A DNA stretch of 64,000 bases from Actinospineispora spinosispora DSM 44797 (GCF_000429025.1 NZ_AUBB01000006.1:620001-684000), one strand, 5' to 3'; positions 48,975 through 59,239 are shown, counted from the first letter of the stretch. Notes: generated from the sequence alone by a model not told the origin. Numbers and translations are program-made.

Positions 48975-51046
48975 CCGGTCAACCGTGCTTCCAGCGCGCA
49001 GGCCACCTCGTCGTCGCTCATCGTGGCGATCGCGGCGAACATCGCGGCCGCCTCGTCGAGCCGTCCCGGCAACGGTTCGGCCGCGCGCAGCCGGGCGGCC
49101 AACGCGTCGATCGTGGGCGCCGCGAACAGCATCCGCACCGTGGCGACCTGGGTCGCCAGCACCTCGCGCAGCCCCCTGACCAGGACGGTGGCACTCAGCG
49201 AGTCACCACCGGCGGCGAAGAAGTCGTCGGTGACCCCGGGCAGCTCGGTCTCCGGCAGACCCAACGACTCGGTCCACAGCAGCGCGATCGCATGTTCCAG
49301 GTCGTCCCTCGGAGCGACCTGTTCGGCGGGAACCGGTTCGGCCCGGGGACGCGGCGCCCGGCGCGGCGGGAGCAGAGCCGGATCGGACAGGTCACGCAGC
49401 GGTGTCACCCAGGCCTGCTGCTCCACCGCGAGCCTGCGCAGCAGCGCCACGAATGCCTGGAACATGGCGGGCACGACGCCGTCGGAGAACTCGCGCACGC
49501 GGACGTCCCAGTTCACCAGCAGACCGCCGGACACCTCGGTGACCTGCGCGTCGAGCAGCACCTGCGGACCCTGCGAAATGATCCACACCGCGTCGCCGAA
49601 CGCGGCGGCCACCTCGGCGGAGAACAGCTCCCCCAGGTTGAGCGCGCTGGTGAACACCACCGGGGCGAGCACCTGCTCGCCGTCGCGTCTGCTCAGCTCA
49701 CGCAGCACCTCGACACCGCAATGATCGGCGTTCGCGGCATCGGTGTGCAGCTGCGCCTGGATCTCGCGCACCCGGTCGGCGAACGTCCGTGGCTCGGTCA
49801 GGTCGACGGCGAGCAGTACCGAGCTGGTGAAGTCCCCGACCAGCAGGTCCACGTCTGGATGGACCTGCTCGCGGTCGAACATCGGCACGTTGAGCAGGAA
49901 CTTCGACTCGCTGCTCCACGCACCGAGCACCTCCGCGAACGCCGTGGCGATCGCCGCGGCCAGCGTGACGCCGTGCCGGCGGGCCGCGCCGGCCAGCGCC
50001 TCACGCTCCTCCGGACCCAGCAGCACGTACTCACGGGTGACCTCCGGCCGACCGGCCACCGGGTGGTCCGGCGCCATCGGCAGCTCGGGTGCACCGGGGA
50101 GCGAAGCCAGCCGCGACTGCCAGTAGCCGGTGGCACGCTGGACGTCCTCGCGGTGCTCGGCCGCCACCGCGTCCAGGTAGTCGCGGTAGCCGCTGCGGAT
50201 CGGCGGTAACTCGCCGTCCGGTGCCAGATAGAGCGTCGCCAGGTCGGCGAGCAGGACCCGGTAGCTGACCGCGTCGGCCGCGACCATGTCGACGTCCAGG
50301 TGGAACCTGGTGCGGCCGCCGGGCAGCAGGGTCAGCGCGGTGCTCAGCACCTCGCCCGCCTCGATGTCCAGCAGCTGGTGGGAGTACTCGTCGCGAACCT
50401 CGGCGAGCACCCGGTCGACCTCGGTCGGCAGGCTGTCCCGCAGGTCACGCACCGTCAGGCCGCGCCAGCCGCTGTCCCCGGTGATCGTCTGACGACCGGT
50501 GTCGGTGATCCGCACCCGCAGCATCTCGTGCCGCTCCACCAGCCGGTCCAACGCCGCCGCGAGCCGTCCCGGGTCGACGTCGCTGCCGTCGAACTCGCTG
50601 TACAGGTGGGCCGCGACACCGCCGAGACGCTGGTCGTCGCCGCGACCGATCCAGTAGGCGTGCTGCAGCGGCGCGAGGTCGAACTCCTCGCTGTCGCTCT
50701 CGACGCCGCCCACGACCTCACCGAACCCGGCGGGGACGGCGTGCTCGCCGACCGCCCTGGCCTGGCTGCGTGCTCTCGACTCGGCGGCCGCCCGGCGCGC
50801 CGCGATCAGCTGGGTCCAGTCCGCGACCGTCGGCCGCTCGGCCAGCTCGGCGAAGTCGACCTCGACCCCGGCGCGACGCCACCTGGCGACCAGCTGCATC
50901 AGGCTGATCGAGTCCAGCCCGAGCTCGAACAGGTTCTCGCTGGCCTCGACGACGGAGGGAGCCTCTTCCACCAGGTCGGCCAGCGTCGCCGTCACATCTC
51001 GTACGTCCCCGGGCAGTCCACTGACCGGTACCTTCGAGGCCGTCAC
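48971..51046 (-). CDS. NRPS ArCP-Cy-PCP without adenylation domain
   Basis: This 691-residue protein has an N-terminal aryl carrier domain (phosphopantetheine S46 in GLDSISLMQL). A heterocyclisation domain follows (about 100-540): L-A-P-L-Q-H-A-Y-W-I-G-R at its start and the D-x4-D-x2-S active motif in VDMVAADAVS. A C-terminal carrier domain ends it, with S in GGDSLSATV. There is no A and no TE domain. It should couple salicylate to a Cys, Ser or Thr on the second carrier and cyclise it to a thiazoline or oxazoline. The amino acid must be loaded in trans. GTG overlaps the synthase stop (GTGA). Confidence 0.85.
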   Translation of the reverse strand: MTASKVPVSGLPGDVRDVTATLADLVEEAPSVVEASENLFELGLDSISLMQLVARWRRAGVEVDFAELAERPTVADWTQLIAARRAAAESRARSQARAVGEHAVPAGFGEVVGGVESDSEEFDLAPLQHAYWIGRGDDQRLGGVAAHLYSEFDGSDVDPGRLAAALDRLVERHEMLRVRITDTGRQTITGDSGWRGLTVRDLRDSLPTEVDRVLAEVRDEYSHQLLDIEAGEVLSTALTLLPGGRTRFHLDVDMVAADAVSYRVLLADLATLYLAPDGELPPIRSGYRDYLDAVAAEHREDVQRATGYWQSRLASLPGAPELPMAPDHPVAGRPEVTREYVLLGPEEREALAGAARRHGVTLAAAIATAFAEVLGAWSSESKFLLNVPMFDREQVHPDVDLLVGDFTSSVLLAVDLTEPRTFADRVREIQAQLHTDAANADHCGVEVLRELSRRDGEQVLAPVVFTSALNLGELFSAEVAAAFGDAVWIISQGPQVLLDAQVTEVSGGLLVNWDVRVREFSDGVVPAMFQAFVALLRRLAVEQQAWVTPLRDLSDPALLPPRRAPRPRAEPVPAEQVAPRDDLEHAIALLWTESLGLPETELPGVTDDFFAAGGDSLSATVLVRGLREVLATQVATVRMLFAAPTIDALAARLRAAEPLPGRLDEAAAMFAAIATMSDDEVACALEARLTG

Positions 51047-52425
51047 GGTACGACCACCCTCCGATCGTCGGCCACGTGCTCGGTCGCCGGCACCAGGAAG
51101 CGGCTGATGCTGCGCAGCTTCTCCCTGGTCTCCTCGAACTCCCGCTCCGGGTTGGACTGGCCGACGACACCCGCGCCGGCGCGCAACCAGGTACGGCCGG
51201 CGCGCTGGAAGACGGTCCGCAGCACCAGCGCGGCGTCCAGCGACCCGTCGGCGTCCGCGACGACGACCGCGCCGCTGTACAGGTGGCGCGGTTCGCTCTC
51301 GTACCGGTGGATCGCCTGGCAGGCCTCGAGCTTCGGCACCCCGGACGCGGTCACCGCCGGGAACAGGCAGGCCAGCGCGTGCCAGGCGGTGCGGTCCTCG
51401 GCGAGCCTGCCGGTCACCCGGGAGGCGAGGTGCTGCACGCTGCCTCGGCGACTCACCGACATGAAGTCCTCGACCAGCACCGAGCCGTCGGTGCACACCG
51501 CGCGCAGCTCCTCCTGCGCGCCCAGCACCGACACGGCGTGCTCGTAGATCTCCTTCGGGTCGGCGAGCAGCTCCTCGCGCAGCGCGGTGTCGGTGTCGGT
51601 GTCCCCGGACAGCGCCCGGGTGCCGGCGAGCGGCTGCGTCGACACGGTGCCGTCACCCCGTACCTCGACGACGGTCTCCGGGCTGAAGCCCGCCGCGCCC
51701 AGGTCACCCAGGTTCAGCAGGAACGACCGCGCGGGCGTGTTGCCCCGGCGTCCCGCCTGGTAGGTGCCGGCGAGGTCGGCGCCACCGGGCACCGGAACGA
51801 CACGGGACAGGATGACCTTGCGCAGCAGCTGCGCGTGGATGTCGTCGACCGCGGCGGACACGGTGTTCCGGTAGGCGTCATAGCCGACCATCTCGTCGGC
51901 GAGCAGCTCGCTCACCGGCGTGGCCGGCACCTCGCGCAGCCCCTCGATCTCGATGCACAGCGCGGCGAGGTCATCGGTGTGCAGTGCGCGCAGCTCGGCA
52001 CTGTCACCATTCAGCCGCACCTCACGGGCGGGCACGATCAGGTGCGCCAGCGTTGCGTCGCCGACCGCGTCCGGCATGCCGTGCAGCAGGTAGCTCAGCT
52101 CGAACGCGAAGTAGCCGTAGGCGCGCCAGCCTGCGATGCCGCACTCGGCGAGCAGGTCACCGATTTGCCGTAGCGGCTCAGAGCCGACCGGCACCCGGCG
52201 CTCGCCGTCCTGAGTGGTGAGTCGGATCTCGCGGCCGGTCATGATCAGCTCGGCGGCGGCGCCGATGCCGATCGACACCTCGCCGTGGCGCTCGTAGAGC
52301 ACGAACGGCCCTTCCGCGCCCCTGGCCAGCCCGACACCGGCCGCGACCGGGTCGACGCCGAGGTTGACGGTGGTTCCCGCGTAGTGCGGTTCGGTGCGGG
52401 TCGTTCCGGACATCAGCTCAGACAT
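51043..52425 (-). CDS. salicylate synthase (MbtI/YbtS-like)
   Basis: This 460-residue chorismate-utilising enzyme has the salicylate-synthase C-terminal signatures K-E-I-Y-E-H-A-V, V-E-D-F-M-S-V-S-R-R-G-S-V-Q-H-L and F-P-A-V-T-A-S-G-V-P-K. It converts chorismate via isochorismate to salicylate and pyruvate, giving the starter of the siderophore. The match to MbtI-type motifs favours salicylate over dihydroxybenzoate, and no EntA/EntB genes are present. ATG 52425 overlaps the MbtH gene by 8 bp; ATG 52413 is an alternative. Confidence 0.88.
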   Translation of the reverse strand: MSELMSGTTRTEPHYAGTTVNLGVDPVAAGVGLARGAEGPFVLYERHGEVSIGIGAAAELIMTGREIRLTTQDGERRVPVGSEPLRQIGDLLAECGIAGWRAYGYFAFELSYLLHGMPDAVGDATLAHLIVPAREVRLNGDSAELRALHTDDLAALCIEIEGLREVPATPVSELLADEMVGYDAYRNTVSAAVDDIHAQLLRKVILSRVVPVPGGADLAGTYQAGRRGNTPARSFLLNLGDLGAAGFSPETVVEVRGDGTVSTQPLAGTRALSGDTDTDTALREELLADPKEIYEHAVSVLGAQEELRAVCTDGSVLVEDFMSVSRRGSVQHLASRVTGRLAEDRTAWHALACLFPAVTASGVPKLEACQAIHRYESEPRHLYSGAVVVADADGSLDAALVLRTVFQRAGRTWLRAGAGVVGQSNPEREFEETREKLRSISRFLVPATEHVADDRRVVVP

Positions 52426-52654
52426 TCGACCGCTCCGCCTGGTCGCGCTCCATCCGGGCGCGCAGGCTGGCCGGCCGCATGTCGGTCCACGCCGCCTCGA
52501 TGTGATCGAGGCACGGTTGTCGGCCGTCCGGCCCGTGAGTGATCGTCCAACCTTGTGGCACCGGTGAGAACGTCGGCCACAATGAGTACTGGCCCTCACC
52601 GTTCACGAGTGCGTAGAACGTGCCTGCCTCGTCTGCGAACGGATTTTCGGACAT
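52418..52654 (-). CDS. mbtH: MbtH-like NRPS helper
   Basis: This 78-residue MbtH protein has N-G-E-G-Q-Y-S-L-W-P, P-Q-G-W and the terminal I-E-A-A-W-T-D-M-R-P-x-S-L family motif. MbtH proteins bind and activate NRPS adenylation domains. No NRPS adenylation domain is encoded in the window, so it must help one encoded elsewhere. It is the first gene of the four-gene operon and follows an iron box by 113 bp. Confidence 0.93.
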   Translation of the reverse strand: MSENPFADEAGTFYALVNGEGQYSLWPTFSPVPQGWTITHGPDGRQPCLDHIEAAWTDMRPASLRARMERDQAERSNV

Positions 52655-53004
52655 GGGTGTGCCTCCAAACTCGTGGTTGAGAAGCCCGCCGGGGCGCCTC
52701 AGCGAACGGCCCGCGGGATGTTCGGACGCAGCCAGACCACCGAGGAACTAGCTCTCGCTACCTCGACTTAGGTTAGGCTAAACATCGTTGTAACGCAGCC
52801 CGAACATGGGGCAAGTGAGTGCTGAGTCACGCAACTAAGCGCCTCCAGAGAACCACTGTTCGACTCACGCGCATCACGCTACTCAGTGAACACACAACTA
52901 AAGGAAAGTTTCCCCCGAATGCCGGGGCTGAGCGACGCGGGAATAGGCGCCCTCCCGGGCCCGTTGAGGCGTGCGCGGATCAACCCGATGCAGGAGGTGG
53001 CGTA
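52655..53004. other. 350-bp regulatory intergenic region
   Basis: This gap between the divergent MbtH operon and TPR gene holds the iron box at 52768-52786 and presumably both promoters. I see no gene. The TPR-proximal half is moderately AT-rich. Confidence 0.7.
52768..52786. promoter_or_regulatory. DtxR/IdeR-type iron box upstream of mbtH
   Basis: TTAGGTTAGGCTAAACATC is identical to the iron-box consensus over its first 14 positions and matches 15 of 19 overall. It lies 113 bp upstream of the MbtH start and should control the whole salicylate-NRPS operon. Confidence 0.85.
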
Positions 53005-53352
53005 ATGATCGAGACCTTGATGGAGCGCTACGAACGGGCTCAGATGTACTTCGACGCCAAGGACTTCGTCACCGCATCGACGCTTCTGGACGAGCTCGTC
53101 GAGGACGTGCCCGACGAGACGGCGGTGCGCGTGCTGCTGGCCCGGGCGTACTTCCACTCCGCCCAGCTGCACCGCGCCGAGCGGGAGCTGCGGATCGTGC
53201 TGGACCGTGACCCGGTGGACGACTACGCCCACCTGCTGCTGGGACGCACGCTGGAGCGGCAGAGCCGGCACGGGGAGGCGGCCCGTCACCTGCGCATCGC
53301 CGAGGCGATGACCGGGGAGAGCAGCCGACGGATCCTCGAGCCGGTCGACTAG
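53005..53352 (+). CDS. TPR protein
   Basis: This 115-residue protein carries about three tetratricopeptide repeats (Y-F-D-A-K-D-F-V-T-A, then V-R-V-L-L-A-R-A-Y-F-H-S-A-Q-L-H-R-A, then Y-A-H-L-L-L-G-R-T-L-E-R). An AGGAGG ribosome site precedes ATG at good spacing. TPR folds bind other proteins; the partner is unknown. It ends convergent to the sulfhydrylase gene with a shared terminator. Confidence 0.8.
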   Translation: MIETLMERYERAQMYFDAKDFVTASTLLDELVEDVPDETAVRVLLARAYFHSAQLHRAERELRIVLDRDPVDDYAHLLLGRTLERQSRHGEAARHLRIAEAMTGESSRRILEPVD

Positions 53353-53357
53353 AACCC

Positions 53358-53401
53358 CCGTGAGTGATTTGGGCTGCCCTGGCAGCCCGAATCACTCACG
53401 G
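53358..53401. terminator. bidirectional CCGTGAGTG-type terminator
   Basis: CCGTGAGTGATTTGGGCTGC... pairs with ...GCAGCCCGAATCACTCACGG: a 21-bp stem with one G-T-type mismatch and a 2-base centre. It lies between the convergent TPR and sulfhydrylase genes. The CCGTGAGTG arm is shared with the 11895-11942 palindrome. Confidence 0.85.
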
Positions 53402-53409
53402 GTTCTTCG

Positions 53410-54838
<1,429 letters not shown>

Positions 54839-54844
54839 GCGCTG

Positions 54845-54873
54845 ACCGTAATGGAGCCGCTGCACCGGCACAA
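54845..54873 (-). promoter_or_regulatory. promoter of the leader-sulfhydrylase transcript
   Basis: On the minus strand TTGTGC (54868-54873) and TACGGT (54845-54850) are separated by 17 bp, a good -35/-10 pair. The -10 ends 6 bp before the leader GTG, giving a leaderless transcript. Confidence 0.65.
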
Positions 54874-54879
54874 CAACCC

Positions 54880-55326
54880 TCACCTGACGGGCAGGTCCAG
54901 CCAGAACAGCACCCCGAGCACCGGCAGCACGATGATCTTGAGTCCTTCCAGCGCGATGTAGACCAGGTGACCACGCGACGCCGGTGGTGTCTCTCCCGCG
55001 ATCAGCGCCAGTGCGCGCCGGTCGAGCTTCGGCCGCAGGAAACCCAGCTGGACGACCAGCAACAACCACAGCACGAGCACCAGCGACGAGGTCGCCCCGG
55101 TGTGGAACTCCGACGGCGGCACCAACAGCGCCACCGTGATCAGCAGCGCCCAGACCAGCTCGGCGATGTTCAGCGCACGGAACACCAGCCGGCCGATCCC
55201 CAGCCCGAGCGGGACGGTGATGCCCGGCGCTCGGAACTTCAGCGGCGCCTCCAGCCCGGAGATCGCCAGCACCATGCCCCACCAGGTGAACGTGCCCAGC
55301 AGTCGCAGGAACTCGGGAAGCGTCAC
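54880..55326 (-). CDS. four-span membrane protein
   Basis: This 148-residue integral membrane protein has hydrophobic spans at about 10-25, 45-68, 75-95 and 125-143 and a short basic loop K-L-D-R-R-A. No family is recognised. It starts with GTG at 55326, 9 bp after the COG0523 GTPase stop, so the two may be co-transcribed. Its end lies 7 bp from the leader promoter. Confidence 0.7.
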   Translation of the reverse strand: MTLPEFLRLLGTFTWWGMVLAISGLEAPLKFRAPGITVPLGLGIGRLVFRALNIAELVWALLITVALLVPPSEFHTGATSSLVLVLWLLLVVQLGFLRPKLDRRALALIAGETPPASRGHLVYIALEGLKIIVLPVLGVLFWLDLPVR

Positions 55327-55335
55327 TCTCGCACT

Positions 55336-56322
55336 TTACGAGAACGTGTAGCGGATGACCGGGAGTATCGAGTCCTCGTCGGCAGGCTCGTCCCGCTCGC
55401 AGTCGCGCAGTGTCTTGTCCAGCAGAGCGCGGTCCAGGTCCGATCCGATGATCTCCAGCGCGGTCTCCCTCGGCTCGCCGCGCGGCCACGATGTGCGGTC
55501 GAACCGCAGGTAGCGGCCCACCGCGTGCACGACGAAGCGCTGCCGGTGGCCGGTCACGCCGAAGTAGGCGAACCCTTTGATGCGGTAGGCGCCGGCGGGC
55601 CGGTCGTCGAAGAACGCCGCGAAACACCTCGGATCGAGCGGACGGTCGGTGCGAAAGGTCACCGCGTCGTAATGAGTGTGCAGGTGCTCGTCATGGTCGA
55701 CGGCCTGGCCCAGCATGAGCTGGCGGCCCGGTTCGACGTGGATGTCGAACAGCAGGCCGGGGTCGACGACGGCATGGCTGGTGGCGACCATCGGCGCGTC
55801 GGCGTTGGCGGCGCGACACAGCTCGCGCACCCGGGCGAGCACCTCCGGGTCCACCCGGTCGATCTTGTTGAGTACGAGCAGGTCGGCGAACCCCACGTGG
55901 CGGTCGAGCGACGGGTGCCTGCGCCTGGTCTCCTCGAACTCGGCCACGTCGACGACCTCGACGAGACCGCCGAACGTCAGCCCCGGCACGTCACACCCGA
56001 GCACCAGCTGGACCAGCGCGCCCGGCTCGGCGATCCCGCTGGCCTCGATGACGATCACCTCGATGCCGGAGGCGGGGTCGGCCAGCTGCTCCAGCAGCGG
56101 GCCGACGCCCTGCTCCCCCACCTCACAGCACAGGCAGCCGTTGCCCAGCGAGGCCACGCCGCCGGCCTGACCGCCCACCAGCATGGCGTCGACACCGACG
56201 CTGCCGAAGTCGTTGACGATCACGCCGATGCGCACGTCCAGGCTGTTCCTGAGTAGATGGTTGAGCAGGGTCGTCTTCCCAGAACCGAGGAACCCCGCCA
56301 GCACGAGTACCGGTATCCGCAC
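55336..56322 (-). CDS. COG0523/CobW-family GTPase
   Basis: This 328-residue G3E GTPase has Walker A G-F-L-G-S-G-K-T-T (10-18), the metal-binding C-x-C-C in GNGCLCCE and N-K-I-D for guanine binding. An H-D-E-H-L-H-T-H-Y stretch in the linker adds further metal ligands. COG0523 proteins insert or traffic zinc, cobalt or nickel. No Zur box is visible at its start. It lies directly downstream of the NCS1 permease gene (26 bp), so it may be linked to it. Confidence 0.85.
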   Translation of the reverse strand: MRIPVLVLAGFLGSGKTTLLNHLLRNSLDVRIGVIVNDFGSVGVDAMLVGGQAGGVASLGNGCLCCEVGEQGVGPLLEQLADPASGIEVIVIEASGIAEPGALVQLVLGCDVPGLTFGGLVEVVDVAEFEETRRRHPSLDRHVGFADLLVLNKIDRVDPEVLARVRELCRAANADAPMVATSHAVVDPGLLFDIHVEPGRQLMLGQAVDHDEHLHTHYDAVTFRTDRPLDPRCFAAFFDDRPAGAYRIKGFAYFGVTGHRQRFVVHAVGRYLRFDRTSWPRGEPRETALEIIGSDLDRALLDKTLRDCERDEPADEDSILPVIRYTFS

Positions 56323-56348
56323 CCTGTACTTCTAACAGGGCGCCCGGC

Positions 56349-58007
56349 TCACGTCTGGGCCGGGAGCACGTGCTCGCCGGTCTTGTCGGTGCTCAGGCAC
56401 AGCGAGCAGATGTGTTCGCTGTGCTCCAGGCAGGCGACGACGTCCGGTCGTTCGAACCGCTGGTTGCACACGTGGCAGTCGAGCACCTCGCCGGACGGGT
56501 TGCCGTACTCGTCGTACATCGGCAGCGCGACCCCGTCGTCGGTCCGGCGCAGGTAGTACCTACCCCGGGTGGCGATCGCCAGTACCGGCGGCAGCAGGAG
56601 GGCCAGGACGATCGCCACGAGCGGCGAGAACGGGCGTAGCGCCTCACCGAGACCGCCGAAGAAGTCGACGATCGACACCCCGGCCGCGATGATCATCGAA
56701 CCGAACCCGACCGGGTTGACCGCGTAGATCATGCCCCGGCGGAACTCCGGCTCGATCGGCGAGAGCTTCAGCAGGTATTTGTTGAACACGATGTCCGAGG
56801 CCACCACGACGACCCAGGCCATTCCGCAGTTCGCGTAGAAACCAAGGATCGTGTTGAGGAAGTCGAACATGTTCGCTTCCATCAGGACCAGCGCGATCAG
56901 CAGGTTCACGCCGAGGAAGACCAGCCTGCCCGGATATGTCTTGGTGACCCGGGTGAACGAGTTCGTCCAGGCGAGCGATCCGGAGTAGGCATTCGTCACG
57001 TTGATCTTGACCTGGCTGATGACCACCAGAATCACCGCGAGGGTCATCGCGGCCCACGGCGGCATGATGTCCTGATAGATCTCCAGGAACTGGTGCACCG
57101 GCTGGTTCGCCACGGTCGCCGGGCCGGCGGCGTGAGCGATGAGATAGACCGCGAGGAAAAGACCGACGACCTGCTTGATCGCACCGAACAGAACCCAGCC
57201 GGGGCCGGCCAGGATCGTCGCGGCCCACCAGCGGCGCGCGTTCTCCGGGGTCTTCGGCGGCATGAACCGCAGGTAGTCGATCTGCTCGGCGATCTGCGCG
57301 ATCAGCGACAGACACACCCCGGCCGCCAGCATCACCGAACCGAGGCTGGGCGCACCGGCGCCGTTCTCACCCTGGTACGCGAAGAAGGTGCTGACCGACT
57401 CCGGGTGGCTGACCAGCAGATACCCGAACGGAAGGACCATCAGGACGAGCCACAACGGTGTCGTCCACAGCTGCAGCTTCGACAGCAGCGACATCCCGTA
57501 GACCACCAGCGGGAAGATCACCAGGGTGGACAGCGCGTAGCCAAGCCACAGTGGGATGCCCAGCCCGAGGTTGAGCCCCTGGGCCATGATCGAGCCCTCT
57601 AACGCGAAGAAGATGAAGGTGAACGTCGCGAAGATGACGTTGGTGACCACCGAGCCGTAGTAGCCGAAACCACTGCCCCGGGTGATCAGATCGAGGTCGA
57701 GGTTGTATCTGGCCGCGTAGTAGGCGAGCGGGAATCCGCTTGCCGCGATGACCACGGCGAACACCAGAATTCCCCACAGTGCATTCGTCGTGCCGTAGGA
57801 GATTCCGATATTGGCACCGATCGCGAAGTCCGCCAGATAGGCGATCCCGCCCAGTGCGGACACGGCGACGACGCCCGGGGACCACTTCCGATAACTGCGC
57901 GGCGCGAACCGCAGTGTGTAGTCCTCGAGCGTCTCCTTCGCCGCGGCCCCGCTATTACTGTCCGGGCCATTACCACCGGCCCTGATGTCAACGGCATCCT
58001 GCGTCAT
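56349..58007 (-). CDS. NCS1 permease with C-terminal zinc-ribbon tail
   Basis: This 552-residue nucleobase:cation symporter-1 family protein (cytosine/purine/allantoin type) has about 12 membrane spans. The last 45 residues form a cytosolic tail with C-H-V-C, then C-L-E-H and H-I-C-S-L-C, a treble-clef or RING-like zinc site rarely seen in transporters. Substrate cannot be fixed from sequence. The start at 58007 is clear. It precedes a metal-trafficking GTPase. Confidence 0.82.
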   Translation of the reverse strand: MTQDAVDIRAGGNGPDSNSGAAAKETLEDYTLRFAPRSYRKWSPGVVAVSALGGIAYLADFAIGANIGISYGTTNALWGILVFAVVIAASGFPLAYYAARYNLDLDLITRGSGFGYYGSVVTNVIFATFTFIFFALEGSIMAQGLNLGLGIPLWLGYALSTLVIFPLVVYGMSLLSKLQLWTTPLWLVLMVLPFGYLLVSHPESVSTFFAYQGENGAGAPSLGSVMLAAGVCLSLIAQIAEQIDYLRFMPPKTPENARRWWAATILAGPGWVLFGAIKQVVGLFLAVYLIAHAAGPATVANQPVHQFLEIYQDIMPPWAAMTLAVILVVISQVKINVTNAYSGSLAWTNSFTRVTKTYPGRLVFLGVNLLIALVLMEANMFDFLNTILGFYANCGMAWVVVVASDIVFNKYLLKLSPIEPEFRRGMIYAVNPVGFGSMIIAAGVSIVDFFGGLGEALRPFSPLVAIVLALLLPPVLAIATRGRYYLRRTDDGVALPMYDEYGNPSGEVLDCHVCNQRFERPDVVACLEHSEHICSLCLSTDKTGEHVLPAQT

Positions 58008-58082
58008 TCGACAAGCGTCAAATCCGGGAGCTATCCAGGAGTTTCGCTGTTATGACGTTCAGGTAACGGTAGGTCCCAGGCG

Positions 58083-59042
58083 TCAGGGCAGGCGCACGAC
58101 CTGTGCCGCGTAGGTCAGACCGGCGCCGAAACCGACCAGCAGCGCGAGGTCGCCGGACAACAGCTGCCCCTCGTCGATCAGGCGGTGCAGCGCCAGCGGG
58201 ATCGACGCCGCCGACGTGTTTCCGGTGTCGGCGCCGTCCCTGGCCACCACCGCCTTCGGCGCGTCGATCTTGCGCGCCAGATGGTCGACGATCCGCAGGT
58301 TGGCCTGGTGCGGAACGATCGCGGCCAGTTCCTCGACCGGTACCCCCGCCCTGCGGCAGGCCTCCAGCGCGACCGGATGAATCTCCGACGTCGCCCACCG
58401 GAAGACCGCCTGGCCCTGCATCGTCATGATCTGGTTGGTCTCGATCGTGATGAGGTCCTTCTGTGCGCCGTCGCTGCCCCACACGACCGGCCCGATCCCC
58501 GGGTCGTCCGAGGGGCCGACGACCACGGCGCCCGCGCCGTCACCGAACACGATCGCCGTCGGTAGGTCGTCCGGGTCGACGAAGGTGCTCATCCGCTCGG
58601 CGCCGACGACGAGCACGTGCTGAGCTGATCCCATCCGCACGCTGTCCGCCGCGACGGCGAGTGAGTAGCAGAATCCGGCGCAGGCCGCATTCAGGTCGGT
58701 ACCGGCCGCGCCGGTGGCGCCGATGGCCGCGGCCACGACGTCCGCGGAGCCCCTCGGCGGTGCCGTGCTGCAGCTCGCCACGATGATGAGGTCGATCTGG
58801 CCGGGAGCGAGCCCGCTCGCCTCGACCGCGCCACGGGCCGCGCCGATCGCCATGTCGGACAGCGACTCGTCCTCGGCGGCGATGGTCCGGCTGTTCATCC
58901 CGGTGCGCGCACGCACCCAGTCGCCGTCCTTACCCCATCGTTTTCCCAGGTCATCGCTATACAACAAGCTCGATGGCCGATGAACACCGAAGCCCATCAG
59001 GCGGGCCCCACCGATCGCGGGGCGGGAGTGCAGAGAGATCAC
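58083..59042 (-). CDS. FabH-like ketoacyl-ACP synthase III
   Basis: This 319-residue thiolase-fold enzyme has the KAS III triad C121 in NAACAGF, H in VPHQANLRI (about 247) and N in DTGNTSAAS (about 277). It should condense an acyl-CoA with malonyl-ACP. It stands alone, without other fatty-acid genes, so a secondary-metabolite or branched starter role is possible. ATG 59042 is taken as start; ATG 58997 is an alternative that fits the family N-terminus better. Confidence 0.85.
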   Translation of the reverse strand: MISLHSRPAIGGARLMGFGVHRPSSLLYSDDLGKRWGKDGDWVRARTGMNSRTIAAEDESLSDMAIGAARGAVEASGLAPGQIDLIIVASCSTAPPRGSADVVAAAIGATGAAGTDLNAACAGFCYSLAVAADSVRMGSAQHVLVVGAERMSTFVDPDDLPTAIVFGDGAGAVVVGPSDDPGIGPVVWGSDGAQKDLITIETNQIMTMQGQAVFRWATSEIHPVALEACRRAGVPVEELAAIVPHQANLRIVDHLARKIDAPKAVVARDGADTGNTSAASIPLALHRLIDEGQLLSGDLALLVGFGAGLTYAAQVVRLP

Positions 59043-59239
59043 CGGGGCGGCTCACCGGCCGATCGACAGGAACGCATTGAACTACTTTGAAGACCTACTA
59101 TCTGGTATCCAAATTGGTGTGACCCAGCTCTCGCATGCACCGCGCTCATCTTAGGGATGAACACGTTCGAGTGGTGTAACCCGTCCAGCTGCTGGGAAAC
59201 CTGGTTCCAGCCCGAGCTAACGACCTCTTGGAGGTACTG

